Source: Alphaproteobacteria bacterium
Lineage (GTDB): Bacteria > Pseudomonadota > Alphaproteobacteria > MPNO01 > UBA830
Direction of reading: 5' to 3'
Assembly (NCBI GenBank): GCA_022822405.1
Contig: JAJEBT010000128.1
Span: 18,632-82,631, forward strand
Length of the DNA stretch: 64,000 nucleotides
Part shown: piece after piece, positions 25,569-34,422 of the stretch
How positions within the stretch are numbered: the first letter of the stretch is position 1
Layout of the letters: each line of letters begins with the position of its first letter
Position numbers and translations under genes: made by a program
The notes under the pieces: generated by a model
Told to the model about the DNA's origin: nothing
Database searches by the model: none
What the model saw: the letters and a program-made list of their open reading frames with translations, nothing else

Positions 25569-26092
25569 GCCCTCTCCTCCGAAATATCGAGCACGGGGTC
25601 GGTTACCGGCTCATGCGTGTCGGCCCGCCGCAAATGCACCTTCACGATGGCCTTGGATGCCCCGTCATCATCGCGCGTGTCCAAACATTCGTAGTGATTC
25701 CAGATCCGCGTCAGCGGATTGAGGCCTTCGGACGCGCGGTCGAAGCTCATGTAGAAGACAGCCAAGGCCGGGCTCAGCAAATGCAAGCAAAGCGGCATAT
25801 CGGACTTCTCGGGCTTGATCCGGTGGCGCATGTCGAAAACGGCGATCTGACCAGGTTGAACGCCGCAAGTGCATCCCTCGTTTCGGATGACTTCCGCGAC
25901 GACTTCGTAGTCGTCAAGCCATGTGACCCCCAGCCTTCGCCGCGCGGAAAGCAGGTTTTTCACCTCGGGCGAAAGGCGTTCGAAATCCTCGTCGCCAAGA
26001 TCAAGAGCCCGCGAAAGAGGCTCCCGGAGCTCCTCCAGGCGGTCGTCCTTCAGGTGGTCGCGCGGATAGTGGCGCGTGGAACTCCCCGCCAT
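25565..26092 (-). CDS. Conserved protein, TIGR04076-like, paralogue of downstream gene
   Basis: A 175-aa soluble protein. An N-terminal acidic helical extension (residues 1-70, HLKDDRLEELREPLSRALDLGDEDFERLSPEVKNLL) precedes the domain shared with the downstream gene (CTCGVQPGQIAVFD, MPLCLHLLSPALAV, FDRASEGLNPLTRIWNHYECLD). ATG 26092 has GGGGAGGATC 8-10 nt before it. The two genes form an operon and diverge from the small-protein/methyltransferase operon. Conserved cysteines could bind a metal or substrate, but no function is known to me. Confidence 0.7.
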   Translation of the reverse strand: MAGSSTRHYPRDHLKDDRLEELREPLSRALDLGDEDFERLSPEVKNLLSARRRLGVTWLDDYEVVAEVIRNEGCTCGVQPGQIAVFDMRHRIKPEKSDMPLCLHLLSPALAVFYMSFDRASEGLNPLTRIWNHYECLDTRDDDGASKAIVKVHLRRADTHEPVTDPVLDISEERA

Positions 26093-26243
26093 TTCTGATC
26101 CTCCCCGGGTCAGCAGCATCGCAGGCGGATACGATGAAGGACCGGCACCGTTCGTGCAAGTCGCAAGCCGTTCGCCCCCGCCACCGGTTGTTTCCGTGTG
26201 CTTCGTGGGTCAGTATGGATGTCAAACACGGGAGGAAACACCG

Positions 26244-26567
26244 GTGAAGAACCCCGATTGGGTCGATCAAGGCCCCCCTGAGACGCCGCTGCCTGAGCAA
26301 ACGTTCTTCGAAGACCCGGCCATCGACCGAGCGTTCGCCGTCACAATGGCGCTGGCGACGGAGGTCTGGGTTCTCAAGGATCGGGTCATGGCCCTTGAGG
26401 CCGCACTGGCCAGATCGGGTGTGGTCGATTCCGCAATGCTCGCGGACGAGCCAGACAACGACGAGCGCGCCGCGCATGAGAGCCAACGCCAGGCCTTTGT
26501 CGCCGGCCTGCTGGACAGCCTGACCGGGCGGCAGGCATCGGCAGGAGCGCCGGAAATGGAGAGCTGA
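26244..26567 (+). CDS. Uncharacterised 107-aa protein co-transcribed with a methyltransferase
   Basis: A small acidic protein with a predicted helical middle (FAVTMALATEVWVLKDRVMALEAALARSG) that could form a coiled coil, and a short C-terminal helix AHESQRQAFVAGLLDSLTG. GTG 26244 is chosen because GGGAGG lies about 10 nt upstream; the earlier reading contains low-similarity sequence. The stop is one nucleotide before the methyltransferase ATG, so it is probably an accessory or dimerising partner. I do not recognise the family. Confidence 0.7.
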   Translation: MKNPDWVDQGPPETPLPEQTFFEDPAIDRAFAVTMALATEVWVLKDRVMALEAALARSGVVDSAMLADEPDNDERAAHESQRQAFVAGLLDSLTGRQASAGAPEMES

Positions 26568-26568
26568 G

Positions 26569-27627
26569 ATGGACGACCGCAGTTTCGTCGCCGCCCAAGA
26601 CGTGATCCTGGACATGAAGAAACACTGGACGACACGGCTCTACCCCGCGCTGAAGGCGGAATATGCCGAACGTGCCGCAGCGGTTGGCGAATCCCCGCAG
26701 ACCCGCCAGCAGGTGACGGAACTGCTGGGCAGCACGACCAGTTACCGCTACTTCGCGTGGATGGAGCGTCATCTTCAGCGGATGAAATACTCCGGCCGCT
26801 ACGGGCTCGTTCCCTACCACCACGAACGCGCCGCCGACCTTCGCAACACCTTGCCGGACATGTCGGGCGAATCGCGGCTGGAACTCGATCCGGACTTCAA
26901 GAACCCGGTCTATTACGAGACCGTCGATGTCCATCAGCACCCAGGCGGCGTTTGGAGCGAACCGACGGCCGGGTTCGTCTACGAGCGCGGCGCACGGTCC
27001 ACCACGCCAATGCTTGGAGCGCGTCACCGCGACCTTCATGGCCGGCTGACCGACCGGGCAATTCGGGATGGCATCCCCGATCGCATGCTCGACATGGGCT
27101 GCGGCTTCGGCAAGTCGACTCGGCCCTTCTACGAAGAATTGCGCGACACCCAGGTGGAAGCGGTGGACCTTGCCGCCCCCTGCCTCGAACTCGCAGCCGC
27201 CGATGCCGCTGCGACGCAGGCGGAAAACGTGCGTTTCCGCCAGATGAACGCATATGAAACCGACTACGACCCCGAGAGCTTCGATGTGGTGACCTCGACT
27301 ATGCTATTGCACGAGATGCCACCCGAAGAGATCGGAAGGACGTTCGACGAATGCGCCCGCGTTCTCAAACCCGGCGGCCGAATGGTGCACCTTGACTTCT
27401 ATATCCTGCCCGACGCTTTCGCCGAGTTCATCCACTACGGCCACAGCCAGCGCAACAACGAGCCTTTCATGGTCCCGCTCGTCGAGATGGATGTGAAGGC
27501 GGAACTGGAAACCCGCGGATTCACCAATATCTCCATCGAGCCCTTCCAGGAAGCCGACGGAGTCGATGTCGAAAACAGCCCCTTTTGGCGCTTCCCCTGG
27601 ACCATCATTGCGGCGGACCGTCCCTAG
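26569..27627 (+). CDS. Class I SAM-dependent methyltransferase with N-terminal extension
   Basis: A 352-aa methyltransferase. The Rossmann SAM site is near residues 180-290: motif I MLDMGCGFGKSTRP, acidic residue in VEAVDLAAPC, FDVVTSTMLLHEMP as motif IV, and LKPGGRMVHLDF as the post-motif. The first about 170 residues form a separate helical domain with EPTAGFVYERGARSTTPMLG. Substrate unknown. It follows the 107-aa protein by one base, suggesting a two-component enzyme. The final segment ENSPFWRFPWTIIAADRP is intact, so the gene is complete. Confidence 0.88.
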   Translation: MDDRSFVAAQDVILDMKKHWTTRLYPALKAEYAERAAAVGESPQTRQQVTELLGSTTSYRYFAWMERHLQRMKYSGRYGLVPYHHERAADLRNTLPDMSGESRLELDPDFKNPVYYETVDVHQHPGGVWSEPTAGFVYERGARSTTPMLGARHRDLHGRLTDRAIRDGIPDRMLDMGCGFGKSTRPFYEELRDTQVEAVDLAAPCLELAAADAAATQAENVRFRQMNAYETDYDPESFDVVTSTMLLHEMPPEEIGRTFDECARVLKPGGRMVHLDFYILPDAFAEFIHYGHSQRNNEPFMVPLVEMDVKAELETRGFTNISIEPFQEADGVDVENSPFWRFPWTIIAADRP

Positions 27628-27887
27628 ACTGACCGCTCCCGGCCTGCCTGTGCATCGCGCGAAGAGCCAACGGCAAGCTGGCCGTCGGAGGAATTGCCAG
27701 TCCCAAGAGTGACGCAGTCAAAGGAACTTATATACTCGCATGAGAGAATCACCAGGGACTCCAGCGCGGTGACGGGCACGGACACCCCTACACATCACCG
27801 AAAAAGGAAACGGCAAAAGATGCACGGACCTCGAGACCCCGAATTCCTCCCCGTCCTGACGGAAGGGGTATCCTGCGGGGCGGACAG
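27628..27887. other. Intergenic region without recognised gene
   Basis: About 260 bp between the methyltransferase and the DUF2237 gene. No convincing ORF, RNA gene or strong hairpin was seen. The AT-rich stretch around 27720-27735 (AAAGGAACTTATATACTCGCATGAG) could host a promoter for the downstream gene, but no consensus pair was identified. Confidence 0.4.
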
Positions 27888-28262
27888 ATGAACAAGGATC
27901 CCTCCGTAAACGTCCTCGGCGACCCGCTGGAGCCTTGCTCGATCGATCCCGTCACCGGGTTTTTCCGGGACGGATGCTGCAACACATGTCGCGAGGATCA
28001 GGGAAGTCACACGGTTTGCGCGATCATGACCGCAGAGTTCCTGGCCTATTCCAAGTATGTCGGCAACGACCTGTCGACGCCGCGCCCGGAATTCCGGTTC
28101 TCCGGACTGAAACCGGGAGATGCATGGTGTCTCTGCGCTGGACGCTTCCTGCAGGCAGCGGACGAAGGTGCCGGTCCGCAAGTGCGGCTTGCGTCTACGC
28201 ATCGCAAGGCGCTGGACATCGTACCGCTGGAAATCCTGGCGGAGCACGCCACGGACGAATGA
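27888..28262 (+). CDS. DUF2237 family protein
   Basis: A 124-aa protein matching the DUF2237 pattern throughout: NVLGDPLEPCSIDPVTGFFRDGCC, then HTVCAIMTAEFLAYSKYVGNDLSTPRPEFRF, and GLKPGDAWCLCAGRFLQA. Many conserved Cys, Asp and His residues suggest a metal or substrate site, but the family's function is unknown to me. GGGGCGGACAG precedes ATG 27888. It stands alone, convergent with the ATP synthase operon. Confidence 0.88.
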   Translation: MNKDPSVNVLGDPLEPCSIDPVTGFFRDGCCNTCREDQGSHTVCAIMTAEFLAYSKYVGNDLSTPRPEFRFSGLKPGDAWCLCAGRFLQAADEGAGPQVRLASTHRKALDIVPLEILAEHATDE

Positions 28263-28367
28263 CCGGGCCGGTCAAAACGGCAGCTTCAATTTCGGGAACC
28301 TGGCGCATGGCCGCATCACGACGGACCACGCCCCTTCTTTCATGCCGGCGCGAACCGGCGAACAGGG

Positions 28368-28940
28368 CTATTGCAGCTTTGCCTCGACGGTCGCGATCGC
28401 CTCGTCAATCATTTCACCGGCCCGTTCGGCACTCATCCCCTCGGCAAGTACCTGGCCCGCCGCGGCGACCGCAATCTTGACGGCCTCCTCGCGCACCTGC
28501 TTGACCGCACGTTGCTCGGCGGAGGCAATCTGGTCCCGCGCGGCCTGGATCCGCCTCTCGATCGCGAGAGCAAGGTCCTTCCTGGCCTGCTCCGTGGCTT
28601 CCTCGGCACTTTCCCTCGCAGCAGCAATGATGCGCTCGGCGTGGTCTCCGACTTCGCGCTGCTTGCTTTCGAATTCCGCAAGGATCGATTCCGCTTCCTC
28701 CCGGAGTGCGCGGGCCTCGTCCAGTTCGGCCTGAATGCCGGCTGCCCGCTTGTCGAGAAGCCCGACGACCAAGGACGGCACCTTGAAGTAGACGAGCACG
28801 CCAATGAACAGAAGGAACGCGAGCGTGACGATGAAGTCCGTGTTCGACAGCTTGTAGAAGTCGAGCGAGAACGGGTTCTTCGAAGCGGCAACGGCGGGCG
28901 TCGCCGGAAGAAGGGCAAGCAGGGAAAGCACTCTCGTCAT
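28368..28940 (-). CDS. atpF: F0 ATP synthase subunit b
   Basis: A 190-aa peripheral-stalk subunit. A single membrane helix (FIVTLAFLLFIGVLVYFKV, about 36-54) is followed by a long charged heptad-rich helix that dimerises with b' and holds the F1 head. A hydrophobic N-terminal stretch (VLSLLALLPATPAVAA) looks like a cleavable or additional leader, as seen in other alphaproteobacterial b subunits. It is last in atpI-B-E-b'-b, four nt after b'. F1 genes are not in the window, the usual Rhodobacterales split arrangement. Confidence 0.95.
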   Translation of the reverse strand: MTRVLSLLALLPATPAVAASKNPFSLDFYKLSNTDFIVTLAFLLFIGVLVYFKVPSLVVGLLDKRAAGIQAELDEARALREEAESILAEFESKQREVGDHAERIIAAARESAEEATEQARKDLALAIERRIQAARDQIASAEQRAVKQVREEAVKIAVAAAGQVLAEGMSAERAGEMIDEAIATVEAKLQ

Positions 28941-28944
28941 TGCC

Positions 28945-29481
28945 CTATCCCTTCATCTGAGCGGCCACCGCCGCGTCAATTGCCGCGCCGTCGACCTTGA
29001 CGCCCAACGCGGCCACGACGTCACCTGCCGCGCTGCGCGCAACGTCGCGAACGGCCTCCGCCGCACTCTTGCGAATCTCGTTGATGCGAACTTCGCTCTT
29101 GGCGGCCTTGGCGGCAATTTCGACATCGGCCCTTTCAATTGCCGCATCGACCTCGGCCTGCATTTCGGCCTTGGCCTCGGCAGCGATCCGGCCCGCCTCG
29201 GCCCGGGCTTCGGCAAGGGCCCTTTCATACGCCTCCTCGGCGTTGGCTGCCTTCTGCTTCAGTTCCTCCGCGGTCGCGATGTCGCTCGTGATCGCACCCT
29301 GTCGGGCAGCGAGCACTTCGGCGATCCTGGGCAATGCCACGCGGGACAGGACGAGATAGATCACCACAAGCGTGACCACGAGCCAGAAGACCTGGTTCGG
29401 GAACGTGGAGAAGTCGAGCTGCGGCATGCCGACCGCACTCTCGGCGGCACCATTTGCAGCGTCTGCGGCCTCTGTCGCCAT
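28945..29481 (-). CDS. atpF': F0 ATP synthase subunit b'
   Basis: A 178-aa second b-type stalk subunit typical of photosynthetic and related alphaproteobacteria. The membrane helix is [20 protein letters not shown] (about 33-52), then an Ala/Glu/Arg-rich coiled coil to the C-terminus. ATG 29481 is chosen because GAGGAGG lies about 7 nt upstream; the longer frame adds only MRRLA. The paralogous b gene follows directly, so the stalk is a b/b' heterodimer. Confidence 0.95.
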   Translation of the reverse strand: MATEAADAANGAAESAVGMPQLDFSTFPNQVFWLVVTLVVIYLVLSRVALPRIAEVLAARQGAITSDIATAEELKQKAANAEEAYERALAEARAEAGRIAAEAKAEMQAEVDAAIERADVEIAAKAAKSEVRINEIRKSAAEAVRDVARSAAGDVVAALGVKVDGAAIDAAVAAQMKG

Positions 29482-29559
29482 GGCCAGCCTCCTCAAACCT
29501 TGTTGTCAACTCCCGGACGACTCTCGCGAGCATCCGGTGCGAAAGGATGTCGAGGAGTC

Positions 29560-29796
29560 CTAGACGGCGAACATCAGCAGCAGTGCGACGAGGAACGAGA
29601 AGATCCCGAGAGCCTCCGAAAACGCGATGCCGATGAACATCGTTGCCATCTGTCCGGGAGCCGCCGACGGGTTGCGCAGCGCGCCGGAAAGATAGTTTCC
29701 AACGACATGGCCCACACCAACCGCGGCCCCGCCCATGCCCGTACAGGCCAGGCCGGCGCCAATATAGGCTCCCATTTGTACGACGTCACCTTCCAT
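29560..29796 (-). CDS. atpE: F0 ATP synthase subunit c
   Basis: A 78-aa hairpin of two membrane helices forming the rotor ring. The polar loop R41-N-P43 contacts gamma/epsilon, and the ion-binding carboxylate is Glu61 in [12 protein letters not shown]. The Gly/Ala-rich first helix ([21 protein letters not shown]) is typical. No sodium-binding signature is evident, so proton coupling is expected. Spaced normally between atpB and b'. Confidence 0.97.
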   Translation of the reverse strand: MEGDVVQMGAYIGAGLACTGMGGAAVGVGHVVGNYLSGALRNPSAAPGQMATMFIGIAFSEALGIFSFLVALLLMFAV

Positions 29797-29850
29797 TTGT
29801 ACTCTCCTTGCGTTGGAAGTGTTTCCTGTGGCGGTCGACCCGCCGTTGAC

Positions 29851-30606
29851 TCAGTGATGCGGATGCAGCGCGTCCCTCAGATAGACACATGTGAGGATGG
29901 CAAACACGTACGCCTGGATGAACGATACGAGCGTCTCGAGCGCATAGATTGCCGTGATCGCGAGAACCGACAGCGGAGAGATCGCGGCAATGGCGGCAAA
30001 GGTCGCGAAGACCTTGATCACCGCATGGCCGGCCATCATGTTGCCCGCAAGCCGGATCGAGTGGCTGACCGGCCGCACGAAGTAGCTGATGACCTCGATG
30101 ACCGCGAGGATCGGGCGCAGCACGAGCGGCGCCGCCTGGATCCAGAAGAGCCCGAAGAAACCCGCGCCGTTCTTGACGAACCCGATGACGGTGACCGTCA
30201 GGAAGACCACGATTGCCATGACGGCCGTGACCGCGATGTGGCTGGTCGTCGTGAATGACAGCGGCAAGAGACCCAGAAAGTTCGAGAACACGATGAACAT
30301 GAACAGGGTCATTATGTAGGGGAAATAACGAAGCCCGTCCTTGCCCACGACATCCTCGACCATCCTGTAGACGAAGCCGTAGGCGAGTTCCGCAATCGAC
30401 TGGGTCCGCGTCGGCACCAGCGCCCGACCCCGCGTGCCCAGAACAAGGAGCGCCACAACGCAAAGGACGGCGAGCGCCATCCAGAACGTCACGTTGGTGA
30501 TCGTGACGATGCCAACCGGCCCGTCGCCAAAGAGCGGCTTGACGATGAACTGGTCCATTGGATGGAATGCCAGTCCGCCTTCCTCTCCGTGTGTCTCGGT
30601 CGCCAC
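29851..30606 (-). CDS. atpB: F0 ATP synthase subunit a
   Basis: A 251-aa stator membrane protein with five to six helices. The essential arginine lies in [13 protein letters not shown], and the C-terminal helix [33 protein letters not shown] is complete. N-terminal [12 protein letters not shown] is the family start. It forms the proton half-channels against the c ring. It begins one nt after atpI and is followed by atpE. Confidence 0.97.
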   Translation of the reverse strand: MATETHGEEGGLAFHPMDQFIVKPLFGDGPVGIVTITNVTFWMALAVLCVVALLVLGTRGRALVPTRTQSIAELAYGFVYRMVEDVVGKDGLRYFPYIMTLFMFIVFSNFLGLLPLSFTTTSHIAVTAVMAIVVFLTVTVIGFVKNGAGFFGLFWIQAAPLVLRPILAVIEVISYFVRPVSHSIRLAGNMMAGHAVIKVFATFAAIAAISPLSVLAITAIYALETLVSFIQAYVFAILTCVYLRDALHPHH

Positions 30607-30607
30607 G

Positions 30608-30937
30608 TCAGTTCCCCTGCTTGTCGTCCCCGGACGTGTCCGGCGGCTGAATTTCCTTGGCCGTGTGCATCATTGTCTTGATGCCCGCGGCGAACCCCAA
30701 GAGCGTGAAGACGATCATCAGCCACGGCGCCGTGCCGAATACGGCGTCTAGCCCGAAGCCGATCCCGAAACCGATCCCCAGCCCCACGACCAGTTCGAGA
30801 ACCATGCGCCAGGCCACATGGGCCTGGGAATAGTGCTCGTCCTGGTGGCGTTTCGGCGCATTCCCGTCGCGCCTTTCCGCGAGCTTCGCGTCCAGCGCCA
30901 CAAGCCGGGCCTTCCGATCCTTGTCGGTTGCGGCCAT
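30608..30937 (-). CDS. atpI: ATP synthase subunit I (AtpI/AtpZ-type)
   Basis: A 109-aa protein with two hydrophobic helices ([23 protein letters not shown] and [19 protein letters not shown]) after a charged N-terminus. The family assists c-ring assembly or Mg/Ca uptake and is not essential for ATP synthase activity. It heads the F0 operon. A divergent ArsR gene begins about 180 bp away, and that gap should hold the operon promoter. Confidence 0.92.
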   Translation of the reverse strand: MAATDKDRKARLVALDAKLAERRDGNAPKRHQDEHYSQAHVAWRMVLELVVGLGIGFGIGFGLDAVFGTAPWLMIVFTLLGFAAGIKTMMHTAKEIQPPDTSGDDKQGN

Positions 30938-31120
30938 GCCAAAAACACCCCGTGAGAGTTCCTGCGCTGTCTAGGAAGGGAGCCAAGACGAGTCAAGCGT
31001 CGGGGAGCCGCAGGCGAGGGGTCTGCAACCGTCTGATTCACAACGATTAACGACGGCAGCCGGTGGCTCGCCGGATTCGTCCGCATAACGGGCATATTCA
31101 ACCTTCCGGTTGACGATCCG

Positions 31121-31471
31121 ATGGTTTGCACGGCAGATGCAGCCATGAAACCGGCACTTGACGCCATATTTCAAGCGCTTGCAGACCCTACGCGTCGTCA
31201 GATCCTCACCATGCTTCTCGAGGACGACATGGCGGTCACGGACGTCGCGGAGCCCTTTGACATGTCGCTGGCCGCAATCTCCAAGCATCTCCGCGTGCTG
31301 GTCCACGCCGGATTGATCAGCCAGGAAAGGCGCGGCCGGGTCGTCTGGTGCCAGCTTGAGCCGCAGGCCCTCAAGGACGCCAGCGTCTGGATGCAGGGCT
31401 TTGGCCAGTTCGAACCGGTCGACCTGGATGCCTTCGAGGCGTTCCTGGAGCGTGAACTGGCACGGGATTGA
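31121..31471 (+). CDS. ArsR-family transcriptional regulator
   Basis: A 116-aa winged-helix repressor: LDAIFQALADPTRRQILTMLLEDDMAVTDVAEPFDMSLAAISKHLRVLVHAGLI is the canonical ArsR HTH, followed by WCQLEPQALKDASVWMQ. No metal-binding cysteine pair (ELCVCDL type) is present in the recognition helix, so it probably senses something other than As/Cd or acts as an SmtB-like non-metal regulator. A start at ATG 31145 is also possible. The usual SRPBCC or methyltransferase partner is not next door. Confidence 0.9.
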   Translation: MVCTADAAMKPALDAIFQALADPTRRQILTMLLEDDMAVTDVAEPFDMSLAAISKHLRVLVHAGLISQERRGRVVWCQLEPQALKDASVWMQGFGQFEPVDLDAFEAFLERELARD

Positions 31472-31508
31472 TGCGTTCTTGCCCTGCGAGGCCAGGACTC
31501 CGGTCATT

Positions 31509-31715
31509 TCAAGTCGCCGAATTCGATGCGGTGTTGATGGCGCGCAACAGTTCCCGTCTCTCGGGCCGGCGCGCTCTGCAGGCAGCCGCGAAGTCGCAGT
31601 CGCTGCGTTGCGGCTCGCTGATCACCTCCGATTTCGTGGGAATGCACGGGTCCTGACAAGCGTTGTTGCCAAGTGGCCCCTCTGCGGACGCGAACGGGTT
31701 GCCAGTTCCCGACAT
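31509..31715 (-). CDS. Possible 68-aa Cys-containing protein
   Basis: The only gene candidate in the 310-bp gap between the ArsR gene and the repeat protein. The reading ACQDPCIPTKSEVISEP with DCDFAAACRARRPERRELLRAIN is more protein-like than the other frames (four cysteines, normal acidic content). The ribosome-binding site is weak and no family is recognised. It may be non-coding. Confidence 0.25.
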   Translation of the reverse strand: MSGTGNPFASAEGPLGNNACQDPCIPTKSEVISEPQRSDCDFAAACRARRPERRELLRAINTASNSAT

Positions 31716-31781
31716 TCGTCCATTTCCGCAGCCTCGGATTCCGCAGGTGACGCGAATTTCTCACCGTGGTATCATGTATCC

Positions 31782-34406
31782 ATGCGAAATTCTTGGGGTT
31801 TCGAGCTCGATACGTCCGTTGCCCGGTTGATGTACCGGGACGACCACGCATGGACGGAAGTCGCCAGGGAGCGGATCGAAGGCCCGAATTTCGCAGGACG
31901 CCTGAAGGCAATGGTGGCGCTGATCGAGGATGACGCGGCAACAGACCTGTTTCTTCCTCGCAGCCAGATCGTGTACGCGGATGTCCAGATTGATCCCGAC
32001 AATGCGACGCGGCAGGAGCTTGAACGCGCTCTGGGCGAGCATATGCCGCACCAGATCGGCAAACTGGATCTCGACTGGGAAGTGACGGTACATGGCACCG
32101 TGCGGGTCGCGGCAATTTCGCTGGAGACACTGAGACAAACCCTGGTCTTTGCTTCGGCGCTCGGTATCCGTATCGGCAAGCTCTCCACGTTCGCTGGCCC
32201 GGCCGACTTTCCTCGCTCCCCCAACTTCTGCGGTCGTGGCGCGGACGTTCCGCTTTCATCCTTGATCGACAGTGTCTCGGACGACAAGGCACGCAAGATC
32301 CCCGGTGCAGGGATTGGCAACCTCCTGATGCCCTTGCTGGGTGCGGTTGGCCATTGGATCCCGCAGCGCCTTCGAGCCGGAGCGATGTTCGCCGTCGCAT
32401 TCGCCGCCGCCCTGGGAATTGCAGCCCTTGTATGGACAGCCTTGCCGCCTGAGTTCAGGATGTCCGAACAGCCATTGGACGAACGCCCCGAAAGCGGGCT
32501 GGCCTCGGGAACACCACTGGCCGAACCGGACTTGGCCGCGTCGGCGCCAGAGAGCGCGGGCACGACGATCGACCTCTTGCGGCAACAACCGCCGGTCGTC
32601 CATGCCGACGCGCGGCAGCTCGCTGGCGGGTGGCGTCGAGGCGAACTTCAGGCACCCGCCGACGACGTCAGCATCACCCCGGCGCCCGTGACCAAGGTCT
32701 TGGCCTTGACGCAGCCGCATTTCCCGCCCTTGCCGCAAGTCGAGCACGACGCGCCGGAGCGCGTGGATACGGCGAATGGTCTCTTGCTTAATCAACCGCC
32801 GGTCGTCCACGCCGACGCACGGCAGCTCTCGGACCTGTGGCGTCGGAACGAACTTCGGACGCCCGACGACGACACCGGCATCACCGCCACGCCGCTGCCG
32901 ACGACATTGGTGCTGACGCAGCCGCATGTCACGCAATTGCCGCAAGCCGAGCATGAACCGCCGGAGCGCGTGGACACGGCGAACGGTCTCCTGCTGCAAC
33001 AGCCGCCTGTCACCCACGCCGACGCATGGCAGCTCTCGGACCTGTGGCGTCGGAGCGAACTTCAGGCGCCCGACGATGACACCGGCTTCGCCGTCGCACC
33101 CTTGCCTCCGGCATTGGCCTTGTCGCATCCGAAATTTCCGCCCTCGCCGCGCGCCGAACACGACGCACCGGCGCACGCGGACACGGCGAATGGTCTCTTG
33201 CTGCAGAAACCGCCGGCCGCCCACGCCGACTCGCAGCAGGTGTCGGACCTGTGGCGCAGGGGCGAACTTCAGGTGCCCGACGATGACATCGGCTTCGCCG
33301 TCGCACCCTTGCCTCCGGCATTGGCCTTGTCGCTGCCGCACCTCCCGCCTTCGCCGCAAACCGGGCACGGCGCACCGGCGCACGTGGATACGGCGCATGG
33401 TCTCTTGCTCCAGAAACCGCCGGTCGCCCAAACCGACTCGCAGCAGGTGTCGGACTTGTGGCACAGGGGCGAACTTCAGGCATCCGACGATGATGCCAGC
33501 ATCACCGCCGCGCCCCTGACAAGAGCGTTTGCCTCGACAGGGGCGCATCTCGCGCCCGCACCGCACGCCGTGCCGGCCGCGCCCCTTGTCCTGGACACCC
33601 CGCTGCCGGTGGACCACGACCCAATGGCACCTGCATTTGCAGACCGCCTCACGCCGCATGTCGATTCGCCATCCGGAACGAATCCCGCATTTGAACGGCC
33701 GGCATACGCCTTGCGCGAAACAGGCGACGTCACGGATGGCTCCGTCGACGCCGCACCTGCCCCGGACATGATCGCCAGCCGCACGCCAGTCCCTCCGGAA
33801 CTCCTGCCACGCATGCGGCCCGACGGGTTCACGGAATACGTCGAACGCCTGAAGTTCGGCGGACGCACTCTCGCGGAACTCGCGACCCTGCGCGCCGTGC
33901 CGCGACCGGCCTCGGCCCAGCAACTGGCCGCCCGCCCTGCGGAACCGTCCGTTGCGGCAGTTGGCTTCGGGTCTGCGGCACCGGGAATGCGGCCTGTCAA
34001 TTTCGAGGCGATCGTCGCGGCAGCCGAAACCCGGAGACGTCTCGCGGCCGCGGCACGGGCACAGCGGGCACTGGATGCCGCGAGAGACGCACAATCCGCT
34101 CTTGTCGCAGATGCCGAGCCTGAATTGCCGCAGGAGAACCTGTCGAACCGGGGCACGCCGTCACGCTCGACCGTTGCCACGCGTGCAACGATTCCGAACG
34201 CGATCAGGCTCAACGAAGTGAACCTCGTGGGCGTCTACGGAACCACCAGCGATCGCCGCGCCCTCGTGCGCCTGCCGTCGGGACGATACGTGCGAGTGAG
34301 GGTCGGCGATCGCGTCGACGGAGGCAGGGTTGCACGGATTACCGAAAGCGAACTGTTCTACCAGAAAGGCAACCGGACGGTCTCGCTGAGGGTCCCGAGG
34401 GGCTGA
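31782..34406 (+). CDS. Single-pass membrane protein with five 69-aa repeats and GspC/PilP-like C-terminus
   Basis: An 874-aa protein. Residues 1-200 form a cytoplasmic domain (GFELDTSVARLMYRDD, YADVQIDPDNATRQELERALGEHMPHQIGKLDLDWEV) reminiscent of PilM/GspL actin-like folds. One membrane helix (about 202-222, MFAVAFAAALGIAALVWTAL) follows. Then comes a Pro/Ala/Asp-rich periplasmic linker containing five tandem repeats of about 69 residues (262-605). The last about 70 residues (NLVGVYGTTSDRRALVRLPSGRYVRVRVGDRVDGG) resemble the small HR/PilP-like beta domain. ATG 31782 is chosen since upstream frame sequence overlaps arsR out of phase. Probably an envelope assembly component; function unproven. 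No secretion or pilus genes adjoin it. Confidence 0.75.
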   Translation: MRNSWGFELDTSVARLMYRDDHAWTEVARERIEGPNFAGRLKAMVALIEDDAATDLFLPRSQIVYADVQIDPDNATRQELERALGEHMPHQIGKLDLDWEVTVHGTVRVAAISLETLRQTLVFASALGIRIGKLSTFAGPADFPRSPNFCGRGADVPLSSLIDSVSDDKARKIPGAGIGNLLMPLLGAVGHWIPQRLRAGAMFAVAFAAALGIAALVWTALPPEFRMSEQPLDERPESGLASGTPLAEPDLAASAPESAGTTIDLLRQQPPVVHADARQLAGGWRRGELQAPADDVSITPAPVTKVLALTQPHFPPLPQVEHDAPERVDTANGLLLNQPPVVHADARQLSDLWRRNELRTPDDDTGITATPLPTTLVLTQPHVTQLPQAEHEPPERVDTANGLLLQQPPVTHADAWQLSDLWRRSELQAPDDDTGFAVAPLPPALALSHPKFPPSPRAEHDAPAHADTANGLLLQKPPAAHADSQQVSDLWRRGELQVPDDDIGFAVAPLPPALALSLPHLPPSPQTGHGAPAHVDTAHGLLLQKPPVAQTDSQQVSDLWHRGELQASDDDASITAAPLTRAFASTGAHLAPAPHAVPAAPLVLDTPLPVDHDPMAPAFADRLTPHVDSPSGTNPAFERPAYALRETGDVTDGSVDAAPAPDMIASRTPVPPELLPRMRPDGFTEYVERLKFGGRTLAELATLRAVPRPASAQQLAARPAEPSVAAVGFGSAAPGMRPVNFEAIVAAAETRRRLAAAARAQRALDAARDAQSALVADAEPELPQENLSNRGTPSRSTVATRATIPNAIRLNEVNLVGVYGTTSDRRALVRLPSGRYVRVRVGDRVDGGRVARITESELFYQKGNRTVSLRVPRG
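32565..33596 (+). repeat. Five tandem 69-codon repeats
   Basis: Units begin at 32565 (204 bp), 32769, 32976, 33183 and 33390 (207 bp each). Each encodes LL-x2-PP-x3-(A/T)D-x2-Q(L/V), then W(R/H)R-x-EL, D-D, P(L/V) and a PxP linker, ending at D before the next T(A/I). Units 3 and 4 are closest at the DNA level; units 1 and 5 are most diverged. In-frame length suggests unequal crossing-over has changed copy number. Confidence 0.9.
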
Positions 34407-34422
34407 CAGGACGGACGGGCCG

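Noticed and set aside
24483..25694. Single 403-aa plus-strand protein
   Set aside because: It merely threads frames of the Asp/Glu racemase, the peroxiredoxin remnant and the minus-strand paralogues; no consistent family and no ribosome site.
31121..31471. ArsR gene as an arsenic-resistance regulator
   Set aside because: The cysteine metal motif is absent and no arsenic genes are nearby, so only the generic family name is used.
32256..34094. 612-aa minus-strand ORF opposite the repeat protein
   Set aside because: It is a frame shadow caused by the GC-rich repeats; its translation is Arg/Cys-rich and lacks a start context, while the plus strand shows membrane and domain features.
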